Assembly (NCBI GenBank): GCA_022113835.1
Contig: JAILWY010000004.1
Location: forward strand, 6,947,501-7,011,500
Length of the DNA stretch: 64,000 nt
Origin: Atopsyche davidsoni
Taxonomy: Eukaryota; Arthropoda; Insecta; Trichoptera; Hydrobiosidae
Direction: 5' to 3'
Of the stretch, positions 39,601 to 52,300 are shown piece by piece (the first letter of the stretch is position 1; each line of letters starts with the position of its first letter). The notes below the pieces were generated by a model that worked only from the letters and a program-made list of their open reading frames with translations, ran no database searches and had not been told where the DNA came from. Made by a program: the position numbers and the translations under genes.

Positions 39601-42600
39601 GATTGGTGTTTAATATAAAACGTATACTATCGCAATAATTTGACAAAAAATGCTGTAGTAAATATTGTTTAAAAAAACTAGACCAAATACATATTTAAAT
39701 AAAGCTTATTGATGCAATTCTCTCTGAGACTTATTCGGTTGTTTTGCAACATGCAATCTTGCACCAAACGGCGTCCGAACTTTTATATCATAGTGGTTCT
39801 GTAATAAACTTTAATGATTTATATATAAAAGTGTATAATCGATTACTTTGCTAAGATTTGATGACTGTGCAACAAGACAAAATATTTACTAATAAAATTT
39901 GTATTGTGTCTTGTAAGAATATATTTAATGCATCAATTGCTTTGTACAAGGTACTTTTTAGTAGCACTTATTAACCCTGATAAGCAAAAAAAATTGTTTT
40001 TACAATATTTTCCCGCTACGTCTTAAGTGTAATTGAAATTTAATACTTCCTGACTACTTCTTCTATATAACTTCTTCACTGATAGCTCTGTCTCCTATGT
40101 TACATAATCCATTGGATACACCATCACATAACCTTTTTCACATACCTCTATTTGCTCTGGGAAAAGCCAAGTAGCGGTGATTTAGACTTATCATCCATTA
40201 CAAATTATAAAAAAATAACTAGTATTAAATGACTATTTTTAAAAAAAATAATTCATGGTTTTTATATAAGCTTTGCATTAATTTTTTTTTAAGTTTCAAG
40301 TTAAAACTCCATCCAACGTTTCCGAGAGCCTGATGACTCTATCTACTAATTTCACGCTGTGTAATTACAGATTTTTTATTTGTTTTCGACATTAAAAAAA
40401 TTATTGCCTGAAATAATATTTTTTAGAGTTTGCCTTAGGTCTTAAACAAAATTTCAATGAAAACCTGACCTACTTTTAGTCCATAAAACGTAAAAGCTAT
40501 TACTTCATTATTGTTATTATCAGCTGGAAAACTTTGCGCTTATACTTGTCAATCTAAAGCAGTACACTCTGTGAACAGAAGAAAATTAGTATCATCCCAC
40601 TGCGAAGTTTTATCAAGCAACTTTCAGATTAACAATCGCTTCCGGGTAGATTTGAAAAAGAGTGACAATGTTTCATCTGAAAATGTGCCGTAATGAAAAT
40701 GAAACTCTTTTATGCTTTGCCGTAAAATATTACGAGTGTTCATATTTCACAGCGCGTCTTGATTATAAAATAAAACTATTCACTTACAAACACGTCTCAA
40801 GTAAATGTTCTCCGAGTGAAACATTACACAACGACAACTTGTATTCAAAACTTCATTTTGCTTGAAACAATTTGTATACAAAATAATTTATTCGGTACTA
40901 TTTAACTGCTTGCTATTTTTAAATTAAATTTCAAACATTATACCGTTTATTTTAATATTTTTTATTTGTCTGCAAGAAAAACAAGAAATATATTGAGATT
41001 TTTTTAAATATATTTTAGCTTACATCTATTTGATGTAACTTTTATTTAAATATATGCGTGTTATCAGCGTCAAAATTTTGTAATCAATATTACATTGAGT
41101 TTAGTTTTTTTTAACTCTATTGGAATTTCTTAGTAATTTTGGAACCTTAACTGCTATTTTAATTGTCTTAAGTTCTGTCCTGTCCTATACAAATACCCTT
41201 AAAGTTTAATACCCCCATTGAATTAATACTAGCTGGTTGAAATCTAGGATTACCTAAGACCCCCCTTTGAGCTGCTATGACGTCGCTAATATCACGCTGG
41301 CTACAGTAAAGCCGTTAACAGTCATGCAAATTTAAATAAGAAGAGAAAGTGAACTTATTTATATTCACATTTATGTCATATGAGCTTTAGAGAAGCCTGT
41401 ATAATGACTATTTATACTTCAGCGTCCCTAATGCATCTCAGTAATATTCATAAGAACTAATTATCTACGAGGCAAAAGAGAGAGAGGGAGCAAGAGAAAA
41501 GTGCATTTTACGAATGAAAAGGATGCAAGATACCATTGCAATGAAAGACTGATTTCAATAATGTTTAGAATTAGTTTTTTAACATTTTTAACAACTATTT
41601 TGAATTTCTAAGACTATAAAAATAAGTATTGACTGCGACGTAGAAGAATTAATTTGATGAGAAGGTATATAATAATGCTCTTATAATGCTTTTATCTTGC
41701 ACCTGTTTCCGGGGAGGTTTCAATTTCCAAGAACCCAAACACAATTCGGATGAATTTATAGGAAAATCCCCTAAGGCTCCATAATTTAGTTGAAACGCAG
41801 ACCTTCTCAGCCTTTTCGATCGACCCTGCCACAGAGATAATCAAAGATTTCGATCTTTGCAACGAATTAAACTTTGTATAATTAATTTATAAACACCCTT
41901 TGATAAGTATTTTTTTCCATAGTTATTTTTTTATTTAAAAAAAAGAAAGTCACTGCGTTACAACTTCGTGTAAAATGCGGATGACTTGCGCAAACTAAAA
42001 TGTCGCAGAGCCTGTATGCTGTCGTGGCATGCTATTCTGTTATTTTAGAGCCTAAAATAATTTGCATATAATTATACTAAAATGGCAAAAACACTCAAGG
42101 AAAATGTTTGTCTATAAAATTACCAAAATTTTTAAATTGATGAGAATTATCAGATAAATGAGGCAACGCAGTTTTTGATATTGCTAAATAATTTATATTA
42201 TTAAATATTGTAAATATAAGATGATTCCATCAAATACTTTTTATTTATTACGGAGGCATTTAATTTTATAACGAATCTTGACTGCGCGCTACACAGCAAG
42301 AAGGTCTACGTAGCGTTTATTGAACGTCCAAAACCCATTTTTATTTTAACCCCAAGATCGAGCAGGGTTTTCGTATAAATAATAACGTAATAGATTATGT
42401 ATACGACAAAATCATATTAAGACGAAATACGTGCGACCTATGAAGTGCGGTTTTGCCAAGAGGTTAAACAGGTTTGAGTCTGCCAGGTCAGAAGTCCTCT
42501 CATTTCACCCGGAGTTGGGAGCCGTGAATATGAAAACAAACCAATTTAAGTCAACTGATTTGTAAGGATCTACCTGATCCTTTTGGCGACCGCCGCAACC

Positions 42601-43735
42601 TTCGTTTTGGTGAGATCACCTGGCGGCCACCCCACTGCTTCCCGGAATTCCTAACTTATATAATATAAATCTTGTCGTAGTAATTCCACTCTAGACAGCA
42701 TCATGACTTTCGGTCATTTACGCTCTGTTAATTTTCTTTGTTATGTCGGCTTGTGTTTTGTTGAACTTAACTGGGTTACTTTTGATCACGATGTTTTCAA
42801 CATATGAGTGAAACCATCAAGCAATTTATATGTTAATTAATTGCAGTGCTTCCTACTTATTTTTCAAAGAAAGCTCTTTAATCATCATAGTCAAAGCAAA
42901 CTGGTCCGTGTATTTTTTAGGAACCTATTAATTTTAATATCATATGTTAGTACTAAACTCAATACATCCTACTATTTTATGAAATCTTAAAGTTTTTTTT
43001 AAACGTGTGTGTTAATATATACGTTATTTTTAACAGTTACTGAAATATTAACTAGGTTTATATAATACATCAAAATGATCATGATTTTTTAATAAAAAGA
43101 AACCTTTATACGCAGAGAAACAATAAAATTTAGGGACACCTGAGTATAATAATAATGTTATTTATTTAGACTGAATGCCAATTCTCTTTTGATTCGTAAT
43201 TTATCCAGTCTGTTAAGAATATTTTTTTTAATAGTTTGACATGATGGTTGTGTTTTATGTACTTTTCAAGAACTTTATACAAAAGTGAAATTCAACTATA
43301 AAATAATAACATTTTTATAAGCTTGTATTTATTTTAGCAACTGATCAAATAGTGATGAAGAGCAAAATTGTTTCAGTTAAAATTCAACCTCGATTTGAAA
43401 TTGAACTTTGTATAGACTTGAATGAAAAGACAATAGGCAAATTTTGACTTCTATAAAAGTTGTAATATTTCGCGAGAAACTTTACATATTTTAATTGTAG
43501 ATTTGATTTAAGTTTTGATTGTTTTAAAGACATGAATCTGTGAATCATTCATAGTATTTAACAAAAAAAATTTCAATTTTTTATTTGTTTCGTATCATCA
43601 ACATAAATTATTTTGATATTGATTTCGTCAGCACAAAATATGAATTATCATACATATTCAATATATTTTTTTCATCAAACTAAAGCTGTATCTGAGTTAT
43701 GAATTTGATTCAAAACCAACTTTAACATTGTTCAT

Positions 43736-45899
43736 TAGGGTGTCCCTTAAAATTCAAGTTCAATATTTTTTTACGCATACCTTCTTAAAAGTTTAGTAAT
43801 AACCCTATATTGTCTAGAAAAAAATATTAGTTCGATTTATAAACGATAACCTGTGCCGACTTGCGATTTTAACTTGTCCATACAAGTTGCGTAAGTACTG
43901 CGCTGTGACTTGTAACTGCATGTTTTATTTGTCATTTCATACGTGATTTTTGAGATTAGTAGTGCTCCATTGTTTAGTGCGTTAACATGTCGGTGGAATT
44001 ACGGAGTGATAAACAAAATAATTTCCTTATCGGTTTGCCTAGATATCAAATAAATGGTGCAAAATTACCATCTAATCGACAAATTCCCTCGGTCCTATTT
44101 TACAATATTCGTGAGGTTAAACTGATTGTGATATTGGGAAAAAGCAAGAATTCCAACAAGGGCATATCCTAACTGCGTGAAGAAACTTGTTGATTTATAT
44201 CATGTTTGGAGAGAGTTGCAAAAAAAATTGTAAGAAAACTCAGGTTACGTTCAAGAGCCGTGAGAACAATTTCAAAATTGATCTTGATAATTTGTTTGAT
44301 ATTGCACATGCTGATGCTTTTGAGAGAATGAAAATAGAGTAAGATAAATTATTTTTAATGAAACAGAGAGAGCCAGATCGACCAGGATGCTTAGATGGTG
44401 TTGATAAAAAATTGTCGGTAAAAGAAGATAGATCTAAACAACGACGATTGGAAGAAGAGGAAAGGGTTGTAAGACAAAGATAACCACTAGCTGCTGAAAC
44501 TAGAAAATCAAGGGCAGAAGCAATAAAATCTGACTTCTTTGGAAGTAATGTACCCGACGTAGTCACAGTCCATTGGGATGGAAAACTATTACCCGGGTTA
44601 GATGTACGAAGTTCTAAAGAAGAACGCTTGCCAGTTATTGCTTCGTTTGACGATAAGGAACAGCTTCTTGCAGTGCCAAAACTAGAACATTCTTCTGAAA
44701 AACATCAAGGTAAGGCTGTCTCAACAGCTCTCTTTGACTAGAACCTTCACGATAAAGTACAAATAATGTGCTGCGACACAACAGCTTTCAATACTGGCCG
44801 TTTCAATGGAGCTTGTGCTATTTTGGAGAAACTTTAGGAAGAGAATTGCTGCTCGTCTGTCGTCATCATGTTTATGAATTGGTCCTAATAGCTGTCTTTG
44901 AAAGCAAAATTAAGTAAATTACTAGTAGCCCAGATACTCCAATGTTTAAAAAGTTCAGAGAAAATTGGAAAAACATCGACGCTAGTAACATTGAGCCATC
45001 TCTTAATTTCGTAAAACAACGTGTTGCCGAGACAGACATTCAAGCTTTTTTAATATTTTATAAGGCAGAATTAGACAAAAGTTATGTAAGAGATGACTAC
45101 CGCAAATTGGTCGAACTGTGCGTAATATTTTTGGGAGGAGACTCAGAGGAAAAATTAAAACTAAGCCCCCCCAAAGCCATGCATCAGGCACGCTGGATGG
45201 CAAGAGCGATCTATTCTTTAAAAATGTGTTTACTTCAGTCACAATGCAGAATAACTGCGAAGGACAAAAGGACTCTACAAGATGTTTGCTTATGTTTGTA
45301 AAACACTGGATGATTTCGTATCGGAAAAGAGCAAACAATTTTTATCACGACTGCAGATCGACGACAGTTTTCTAAAGGAAGATGTATCTTCTTGGAATAA
45401 TAATAGTGCTTTTGTGGAAGCTAAAAGAAAAATAAGTTATTTGAGGGTTGTGAATGATACTGCTGAAAGGGCTGTTAAAATGATGCAAAATTTTAACGGA
45501 CTTATCGCGGCTGAAGAAGAACAAAAACAGTTCTTGCTGCGCTGTGTCCAGGAACATAGAAAATTGTATCCGGACTGTAAAAAAACAACTCTATAAAAAA
45601 GTTACCCTGACTGATTGTTATTACTTTATGTTTTTGATTAAAGATTAATGTTCATTTAATTGAATTTTTACTATTATTCACTTAATTTATTGCATTTATA
45701 ATGATTTTATACCAGACCGAAATATCCAGACAAAACACGTTTTTTACTAAACTTTGAAGCTCGGTCGGCACTAGTTGCAATTTTTCTAGAAAGATGAAAT
45801 TTTATATTTGAGTATCTTATAGCATTAGTAAAAAATGTAGAGGGTATGCATTTCGAAATTTGAAAAAAAATTTTTTTTAGTCATATAAGGGACACCCTA
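43736..45899 (+). mobile_element. Decayed hAT-superfamily DNA transposon (2164 bp) with perfect TIRs and TSD
   Basis: Fourteen-base perfect terminal inverted repeats TAGGGTGTCCCTTA (43736-43749) and TAAGGGACACCCTA (45886-45899) are enclosed by identical 8-bp target duplications TTGTTCAT at 43728-43735 and 45900-45907. The ends fit the hAT pattern YARNG. Subterminal words GCATACC also occur near both ends in opposite orientation. The interior holds the remains of one transposase gene in plus orientation. TSD and TIRs are perfect while the gene is broken, so the insertion may be fairly young and derived from an already deleted copy. Confidence 0.93.
43987..45596 (+). pseudogene. Broken hAT-like transposase gene
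   Basis: The probable start is ATG 43987. Segments in different frames follow one after another: 43987-44172 (N-terminus), about 44172-44870 (catalytic part), 44942-45301 and 45282-45596 (C-terminus). Visible hAT landmarks are HWDGK with the first Asp codon at 44577-44579, CCDTT with the second Asp at 44775-44777, CRHH at 44858-44869 (the CxxH-type motif), ARWM with RW at 45191-45196, and a C-terminal VVNDTAERAVKMM block in the place of the hAT dimerisation region. In-frame stops lie at 44341, 44481, 44739 and 44835, plus frameshifts. From memory, relatives of about 600 residues carry extra sequence near 44490 and near 45290, which suggests internal deletions here; an alignment would be needed. 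It cannot encode an active enzyme. Confidence 0.85.
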
Positions 45900-45907
45900 T
45901 TGTTCAT

Positions 45908-48900
45908 GGAACATAAAATATTAAAAGTATACCATCAAAATTTACATTTATTTTGACTGTTATTTTTCAGAGGCTATTGTGTTTCTAAATGAAAGAGCTT
46001 TGTTCTCTACATTCAGGAATATTCAGCGCTAATGACTTGGGGTGATTCCTTGTCAGTAATGCGTTAGTTAAATTGTAACGTATTGAAAATTCCGGCATAA
46101 AGTGGAAAACATCCGCTTCACGTTTACCGATTCGAAGAGTCATTATCGTATTTACACATGCTTAAATACACAGCAAATATACTCGGGAAAACACGCAATG
46201 ACAATACAATACTAAAGTTTTTCAAAGAACAAGAGTAGTTCAGCTCTGACTGAACTCAATAGACTAATATATATATATTTTTCATTATATATATATTATA
46301 TCACTCTTTCGTATACTTTTCTTCTTGAACTCAGCCCAGAGCTCAAAAACAGTTAAAGCATAAAAAATATGTTTTAAATTAAACTGTGATTTATTAATCA
46401 AGGAATTATTTCAGAGGGGATATCTATAATTTATTATTAATTTCCAGACTTATTAAGGTCAAGTGAAAAAAAATCCAAGTGAACAGTCCGAATGAATGAG
46501 AAAATGAAGAGACGACTAATTTGAATTCGTTTTAGCGATCAAATTTAGTGAACAGGAGATTTTAATATACGGGAATAGCAGAGCCATTTTTTTAAAAATC
46601 ATTTACACTGGTTTTTTTTATAATTTATTCAAAAATAATATTTTTTTACGTCTGAATAAAACTTTAATCACACAATTTCGTCCCTAAATGTATATTCTAA
46701 TTATACATAATTCATGCATAAAAAATGACAAATCCATCATTTGAAAAAACATAACTGACGTTTTAAAGTGTTTATTTTCTAATTTAAATTAAAAATACTT
46801 CAAACGAGCGAATCCAACCATATAATGCTTTTAATTCAACATTTGATTAAAATAAGTGAGTTTTATTTTATTGTGTTTTAATAATCGATATTTCACTCAA
46901 ATAACACAATGTTTTAAAGATTTTCGATACTTTTTGTTTGATAAAATTAAAATATCAACAGAAACTGCTTAAAGTTATTGAAATTTGATTTATATTCTGT
47001 AATATTAGACCAGAAAAAGGGGAAAAAACTCACCCATAAAAAGCCTTTAAACAGACAAAACGAAAAAGTTCATGTTTATTTCTTTTATTTGAATATCAAA
47101 TACACGAATAAACTGAAATTTTAATATTATAATCTAACAATAAGAGAAAAATAGTTTCAAAACAACTCTAATTAATATCAAGATCAGATAACTAACCATA
47201 AAATTTCAATTTTTAATTGTTTTTTTTAATTATATTATATTAAATATTTACCGTTATCAAGAAAATGTTTACAGAATACCATGTCAAAGAAAAAACGCGA
47301 CTTTAAATTAGAGCTTCTGATCAAAGCATTAATTGATGACACGTTTAGAGCTTTTATACGCCCAAAAAAACAAACAAGTACAAATTCCACGATTTTTAAT
47401 TATTACAAAGCTAACAAGTATTATTAAAAAAAGTATATCTAAAATTTTTACCTACCAAGAAACAAGTAAATTAAAAGCCATTTATTCAGTATTAAGATAA
47501 GATTTAATTTTTAAAATATTATACTGTACGAGTTTTGTTATAACCCAATTACTCAAATTATATCTTAGGGTAGAATAATTTGAAATAGGCGAGTATTATT
47601 CATATATCCTTGACAAATATGCGACAGTATATATATTATTCTAACTCAAACCAATTTAACGTCATCAGTCACCTGGCACTAAACTTTACAATTTCATGTG
47701 TTGGTATTTCCACTATAATTGCTTCAAACATGGATTCTCTTCTCTTGGTAACCATGTGCTCCGTGAATGGAATCCACATTTAACCGATTAGAACTTTAAA
47801 CACAGGGCAATATATTCAACCGCTTCGTGGTTCTGTAACTGACACCCTTGTTTTCCAACCACGGGGTCCCGAGGTTTTATATCCAAAGGTAAAAAAGAGA
47901 ACCCTCGAAGAAAAATTGTCCCTTGTTCAAATTTTATGTTATTCCTCTATTTACTAGAACACAGATTCTCTGGCTTGCCTACCTATCTAACCCCTAATGG
48001 CTTCCAATTCTTTGAGAGTTATATGATTATAAACTCATTGATTTTTATTTATTGTGCCTAAATGTCGCTGTGGAGTAAATAACAAGACATAAATGACGAT
48101 TTTTTTAATACCATATTTAATCGTTTGAAACATTGGTTTATAAGTGTTTTTTGGTTCAGAAAATAAAAGCGTTTACGTTAGAAACAAACAAAAACAAATA
48201 AAGCAGAATTTCGTCGATCGGAATACAAAACTATCGCATGTTTTAGGGTTATCCAGTTCTGCTTATTCAGAAGTTGCTCAAGAAACATCTGTGTATGATG
48301 TATCATTAGAATGAGCCAAGTTTGGCAACGAAACATGAATGTTAAGGGAAACATTGTTGAGCTGAAAAACTTTGAATTACACCCGCGTGGGAGGAGTTTT
48401 CTTTAAAGCGTTAGGCTAACCTGAGGCTACCCCGGTGAGCAGATGTGGATCCTAATTACTGCTGTACTGGAATGGAAATCGTTATCCTAGTATAGGTACA
48501 TGTTCCTCGGAACACACATGAAACATTGCTGACGTTTCGACATCCTACTCACCATATGGAAAATACAAAACCTTTTTTTGCTGAGAGTCAAATGTGTTAA
48601 ACCGTGTTACCATGGAAAAAAGCTTTATCCTAAAAATTTATATCATTACTTTATCTTATAATTTATTTGTAACTCCAAGAGCAAAAATTGCTTTTTGATA
48701 AAAAAATATAATACATTGTTTATAGTAAAGCATTAAAAAATATAATTTATATAAATACTTCTGCTTATTATATAGCTATTTTATTAAAAAATATTCAGTA
48801 GTAAACAATGTTTGTATCCGATACAATTTGGATTTATTAAATATGTGTTTATTCAATATTTAATATATTTTCTAGATATAAAATTATACTTCCAACTTTT

Positions 48901-51900
48901 TTATGAAAATTTATTACAGACCCTATTGCTTCTAACACTTATATTTAGAAATTTGATTTAAACGATAATCAAAGATTTTCCTCATCAAGTTAACTTATTC
49001 ATTTGTACATAAATTTATTTTTAAATTATGACGTTTATATATTGTGGCTATATTATTTCAAATACGAATTTGAATATTAAAGTTACAATCGTTAAAAAAA
49101 TTAAAAAATTCTTTGGAAGCACAAGGGAAGCAGCAACTTCCAAAGCGTAATTTAAATAAAAAAATTACTTTTAATAAAAATGATAATTAGCAACATCGCA
49201 TAAGGTAAACGGAAATTCCTTGTCTTCTTAATTTTTTGCTAAACTCTCTTTTAAAGACTTTTGTTTTATTTTCAGATTATACATGATGCCACACTGCCGC
49301 CAGCTCTGCTTTCAGGGGAGACGGTAAGTTGATATTCACAATCAAATAAAAATTATCCTTTGTCATCATCATACGTGTTTTTCTAATGTCTAAAGTCAGT
49401 ATTAAAAATGTACTATTTTATTAATCCTAGAAAAACAAGACGGTTTACGAGATAACAGTGATTTTAAACCCTGTTTGTGAGAGTTTTATTGTTTTTCAGA
49501 GACGTCGCTATGTAACAGTTCTACTATAAGGCCAAAGAGCTTTAGCCGTCTTAGTTGTAAATCCCATTGGTTTCACGAAAAATTCGTCAATATTACTTTT
49601 AATTTAATGGATCACATTGAATATTTAAACGTCTTCATTGTAAATTATAATTTATAATTCATTTTAAATAATATATTGCTTAAAAACAAACTTAACTTAA
49701 ATGAGGTGGTTTTTTCGTCGCTTAGTTATACAAAATAAATTATACAATTAGTCTGTTTCCATATAACCCCTGTGTATATTTAATTATATTATTTCAATTT
49801 TTTCGTTAAATCTCATCTCGGACGGACAACAATTGTAGCTGAATGTTTAATACAAAGTTTGTGACGGCAGCTTCTTTTTTCTATCATCGCACAAAAAAAC
49901 AAATCTTCAAAGAAAATCCACTTCATGTTTATGTATTTGAATAGCGCTTGGAGCTATAAGACGATACTTTGTTACGGAAACCTATTAAATTCTGGACCCA
50001 GCTTTTGAACAACACGAACGTTTCTCTCTTACATTTTTTCCCGATAATTGCGTAAAGGATAAGAAATTATTTAAAATATAATATTATTGAAATCAAAATT
50101 TAATATAATCTTAGTTATTTCATTTCATAATGTTCCAGAAATATTACATTGAAAACTCATGTTGTCTCAGTTCTTCTTTGTGAAATTGAGTACTGGACAT
50201 TTAAGACAGCATCAAGGTAAAAAATCAAAGCGTCTGAAATATAGCTCAATAAGAGAATCTTTAAAATATCTTAAAGGAAAATTTAAAGGCAATACTTCAA
50301 AAATATATATTTTTGTAATATTTATTGACTTGTTTTTACTGGTTGCCTAATGCAGCCTCAGGACTCAGATCGACTTCAAAGGGCTGTTTTCTCCGGGGGA
50401 GATCGGCCATAATGCTACGTTTGTTCTTAACGTCCCTTATAACCACCCCTCAGGGTCTCATACCTGTATTTGCTTTTAGCGGTGTTTATGTACGAAACAA
50501 TTAAAGCTATTGAGATATATGTATTTCTTCATACCCTGGTAAATTGTTGGGTATCCCCTATTTGTTTACATACAATTCAAATTTGTGAAAATGTTCACAG
50601 CATTGTAAATAGACCAGACCATATACCTTTTAAAGTATTTATTTAGTATTTGTACTTACAAGCTTTATAACTCATTTCTTTAATTACCAGCCTTATTTAT
50701 TAAATTGACATATTTAAATTACCTCTTAAATTCTGTATATATTTTATTTATGTATGTAAAATACCCGTAATCAAATTTCTCTGAAAATCGTATTAAATTT
50801 TTAAAGTATTATATTATTATCAAATATAAATTCTAGTGCTCTTAAGCATCATTTTATTATATTTCGACTTTGAAGTTAGAAAATAAAAGCGACAAGTGAT
50901 AAAGTTTTTGGGTGGAACAAACGATTTATCATTTTCTTTGTGATAACTTTTATAAAGGGACGGAAATGTTAAAGATCCTATGTCAATATAAAATAAACTT
51001 CAAAATCTATTAATTTTAGAAGTAAGTTACGAGTAATGATTTATTAAAACAGCGACACTGCTTAAACATCACATCACATGATATCACTTTAAATATCAAT
51101 CATAAAACAAATAATATTCTTACATATCTAAAACGATTTTCTAGGCTTCGATATTCGCTTAAGCTAAATAGAAAAGAGTTCGTAGGCTTATGTTTAGTTC
51201 TTCCAATTTATTTAAAAATACAGGTTTGTAGCGCGTATATTGGGTCGTTTTTATCATTAAATCAATTTTCAGTCCACAATGCGATAGAATTTCGCAGAAA
51301 ACTAGTTACCCGCGGATCTGCTCACACAGTGGCCTCGTCCCCCTGCCTATACAGGCGGAACATGGCACCATAAAAGCCTGTCGGCGCACTGGGGCTAATG
51401 GAAGCTCTCTCGACCAACCTACTCCGAATACCATTACACCAGAACCTCACCAGCGCCTGTTAAACTACCCTCTCCTAAACGTGCAAATGTCCAGGTACAG
51501 GGACAAATAAACCTGTGCGTAGAAACGACGTGATTACTGACAAGACTTTGTTATTTTTTTCGGTACTTTTTTTACTTTGACGTGTCCGGCGTGTTTTATT
51601 GTCGCCTTTGTGATCCACCGCCATTTCAACGTGACGGGTGAATTTTGTTTGAACTTATCTGAATTTCTCCACTCAGATACGTTTTTTTTGTCAATGCTTT
51701 TAAAACTTTGTCAATATCATTGTATCGTTTAATTTACTAAGAGATTTAGAGATATCAAAGTTTTTAAAATGTTATTTACCTAAAATAGCTGATCACATAG
51801 GTGTCGGACTTCATATTTTCACTATTACAGTGCTTAAAATTTTCAAGCACATTGTTTAAAATTATGCTACATTTCTGAAACATATTGCATAATCTCTCAA

Positions 51901-51980
51901 ATTTTATTGTTTTATTTTTTATACCTTCCGACTAAATCTATTTAACCGCCTTTCGTTATATTTGAGAGAATAAAAAGGGC
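45908..51980. other. Presumed receptor intron, middle part
   Basis: AT-rich with no recognised exon. A minus-strand GTAGGATGTCGAAACGTCAGC-like segment at about 48530-48552 resembles the GGATCGAAACTAG part of R1. GC-richer DNA lies at 47820-47880, 48360-48480, 50345-50465 and 51300-51520. Confidence 0.4.
46266..46302. repeat. AT-dinucleotide stretches
   Basis: Two (AT)n runs are separated by TTTTTC; they are simple low-complexity sequence able to fold on itself. Confidence 0.7.
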
Positions 51981-52300
51981 GTTGGCATAACAAAAAAAAT
52001 GAGATTAAAGCTCCATAAGAGAATCAGTAGGCTATTGGCATGACAAAAAACTTTGAGCTTTTAAGGCAAAAGCTCCCTAAAGGCCAAAGTGTGCCAACAA
52101 ATAGAGCTTTAGGGATTAAAGTTCCCTTTACGGTAAGCTTTTAAAATGAAAGCTCACTGTGAAAATCAATTGGGTGTTCATATGGAGCTTTTGATATTAA
52201 AAAAGCTCCCTGAGAGAAGAGCTTTGGAGATAAAAGCTCTTTCAAGAGTGAGCTTTTGGTAATAAACCTCCCTAACTATAAAGTTTTGTCATTGAAAGCA
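51981..52300. repeat. Tandem array of short hairpins (GAGCTTTT...AAAAGCTC)
   Basis: At least five hairpins follow one another: 52055-52062/52068-52075 (8 bp perfect), 52104-52110/52118-52124 (one mismatch), 52136-52142/52149-52155, 52184-52192/52201-52209 (9 bp perfect) and 52218-52225/52233-52240 (8 bp perfect). A sixth left arm at 52250-52257 has a decayed partner, and there is an unpaired AAAGCTCC at 52007-52014. Distances between successive left arms are 49, 32, 49, 34 and 31 bp. A longer word, TTGGCATRACAAAAAA, also repeats at 51982 and 52035. I do not recognise a known element; it may be a degenerate minisatellite in which every unit can fold. Confidence 0.8.

Larger units (their letters stand above)
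33223..43727. other. Presumed receptor intron, proximal part
   Basis: No receptor exon on the minus strand was recognised. It contains an R1 copy (35509-35660), the hairpin at 36620, GC-richer patches at 35920-36060 and 42440-42650, and otherwise AT-rich sequence. The intron assignment assumes that the missing exons lie beyond 64000. Confidence 0.4.

Noticed and set aside
44240..44566. 108-codon minus-strand frame
   Set aside because: It is antisense to the transposase relic; the plus strand carries the recognisable motifs.
45003..45338. 111-codon minus-strand frame
   Set aside because: It is the antisense shadow of the hAT transposase relic.
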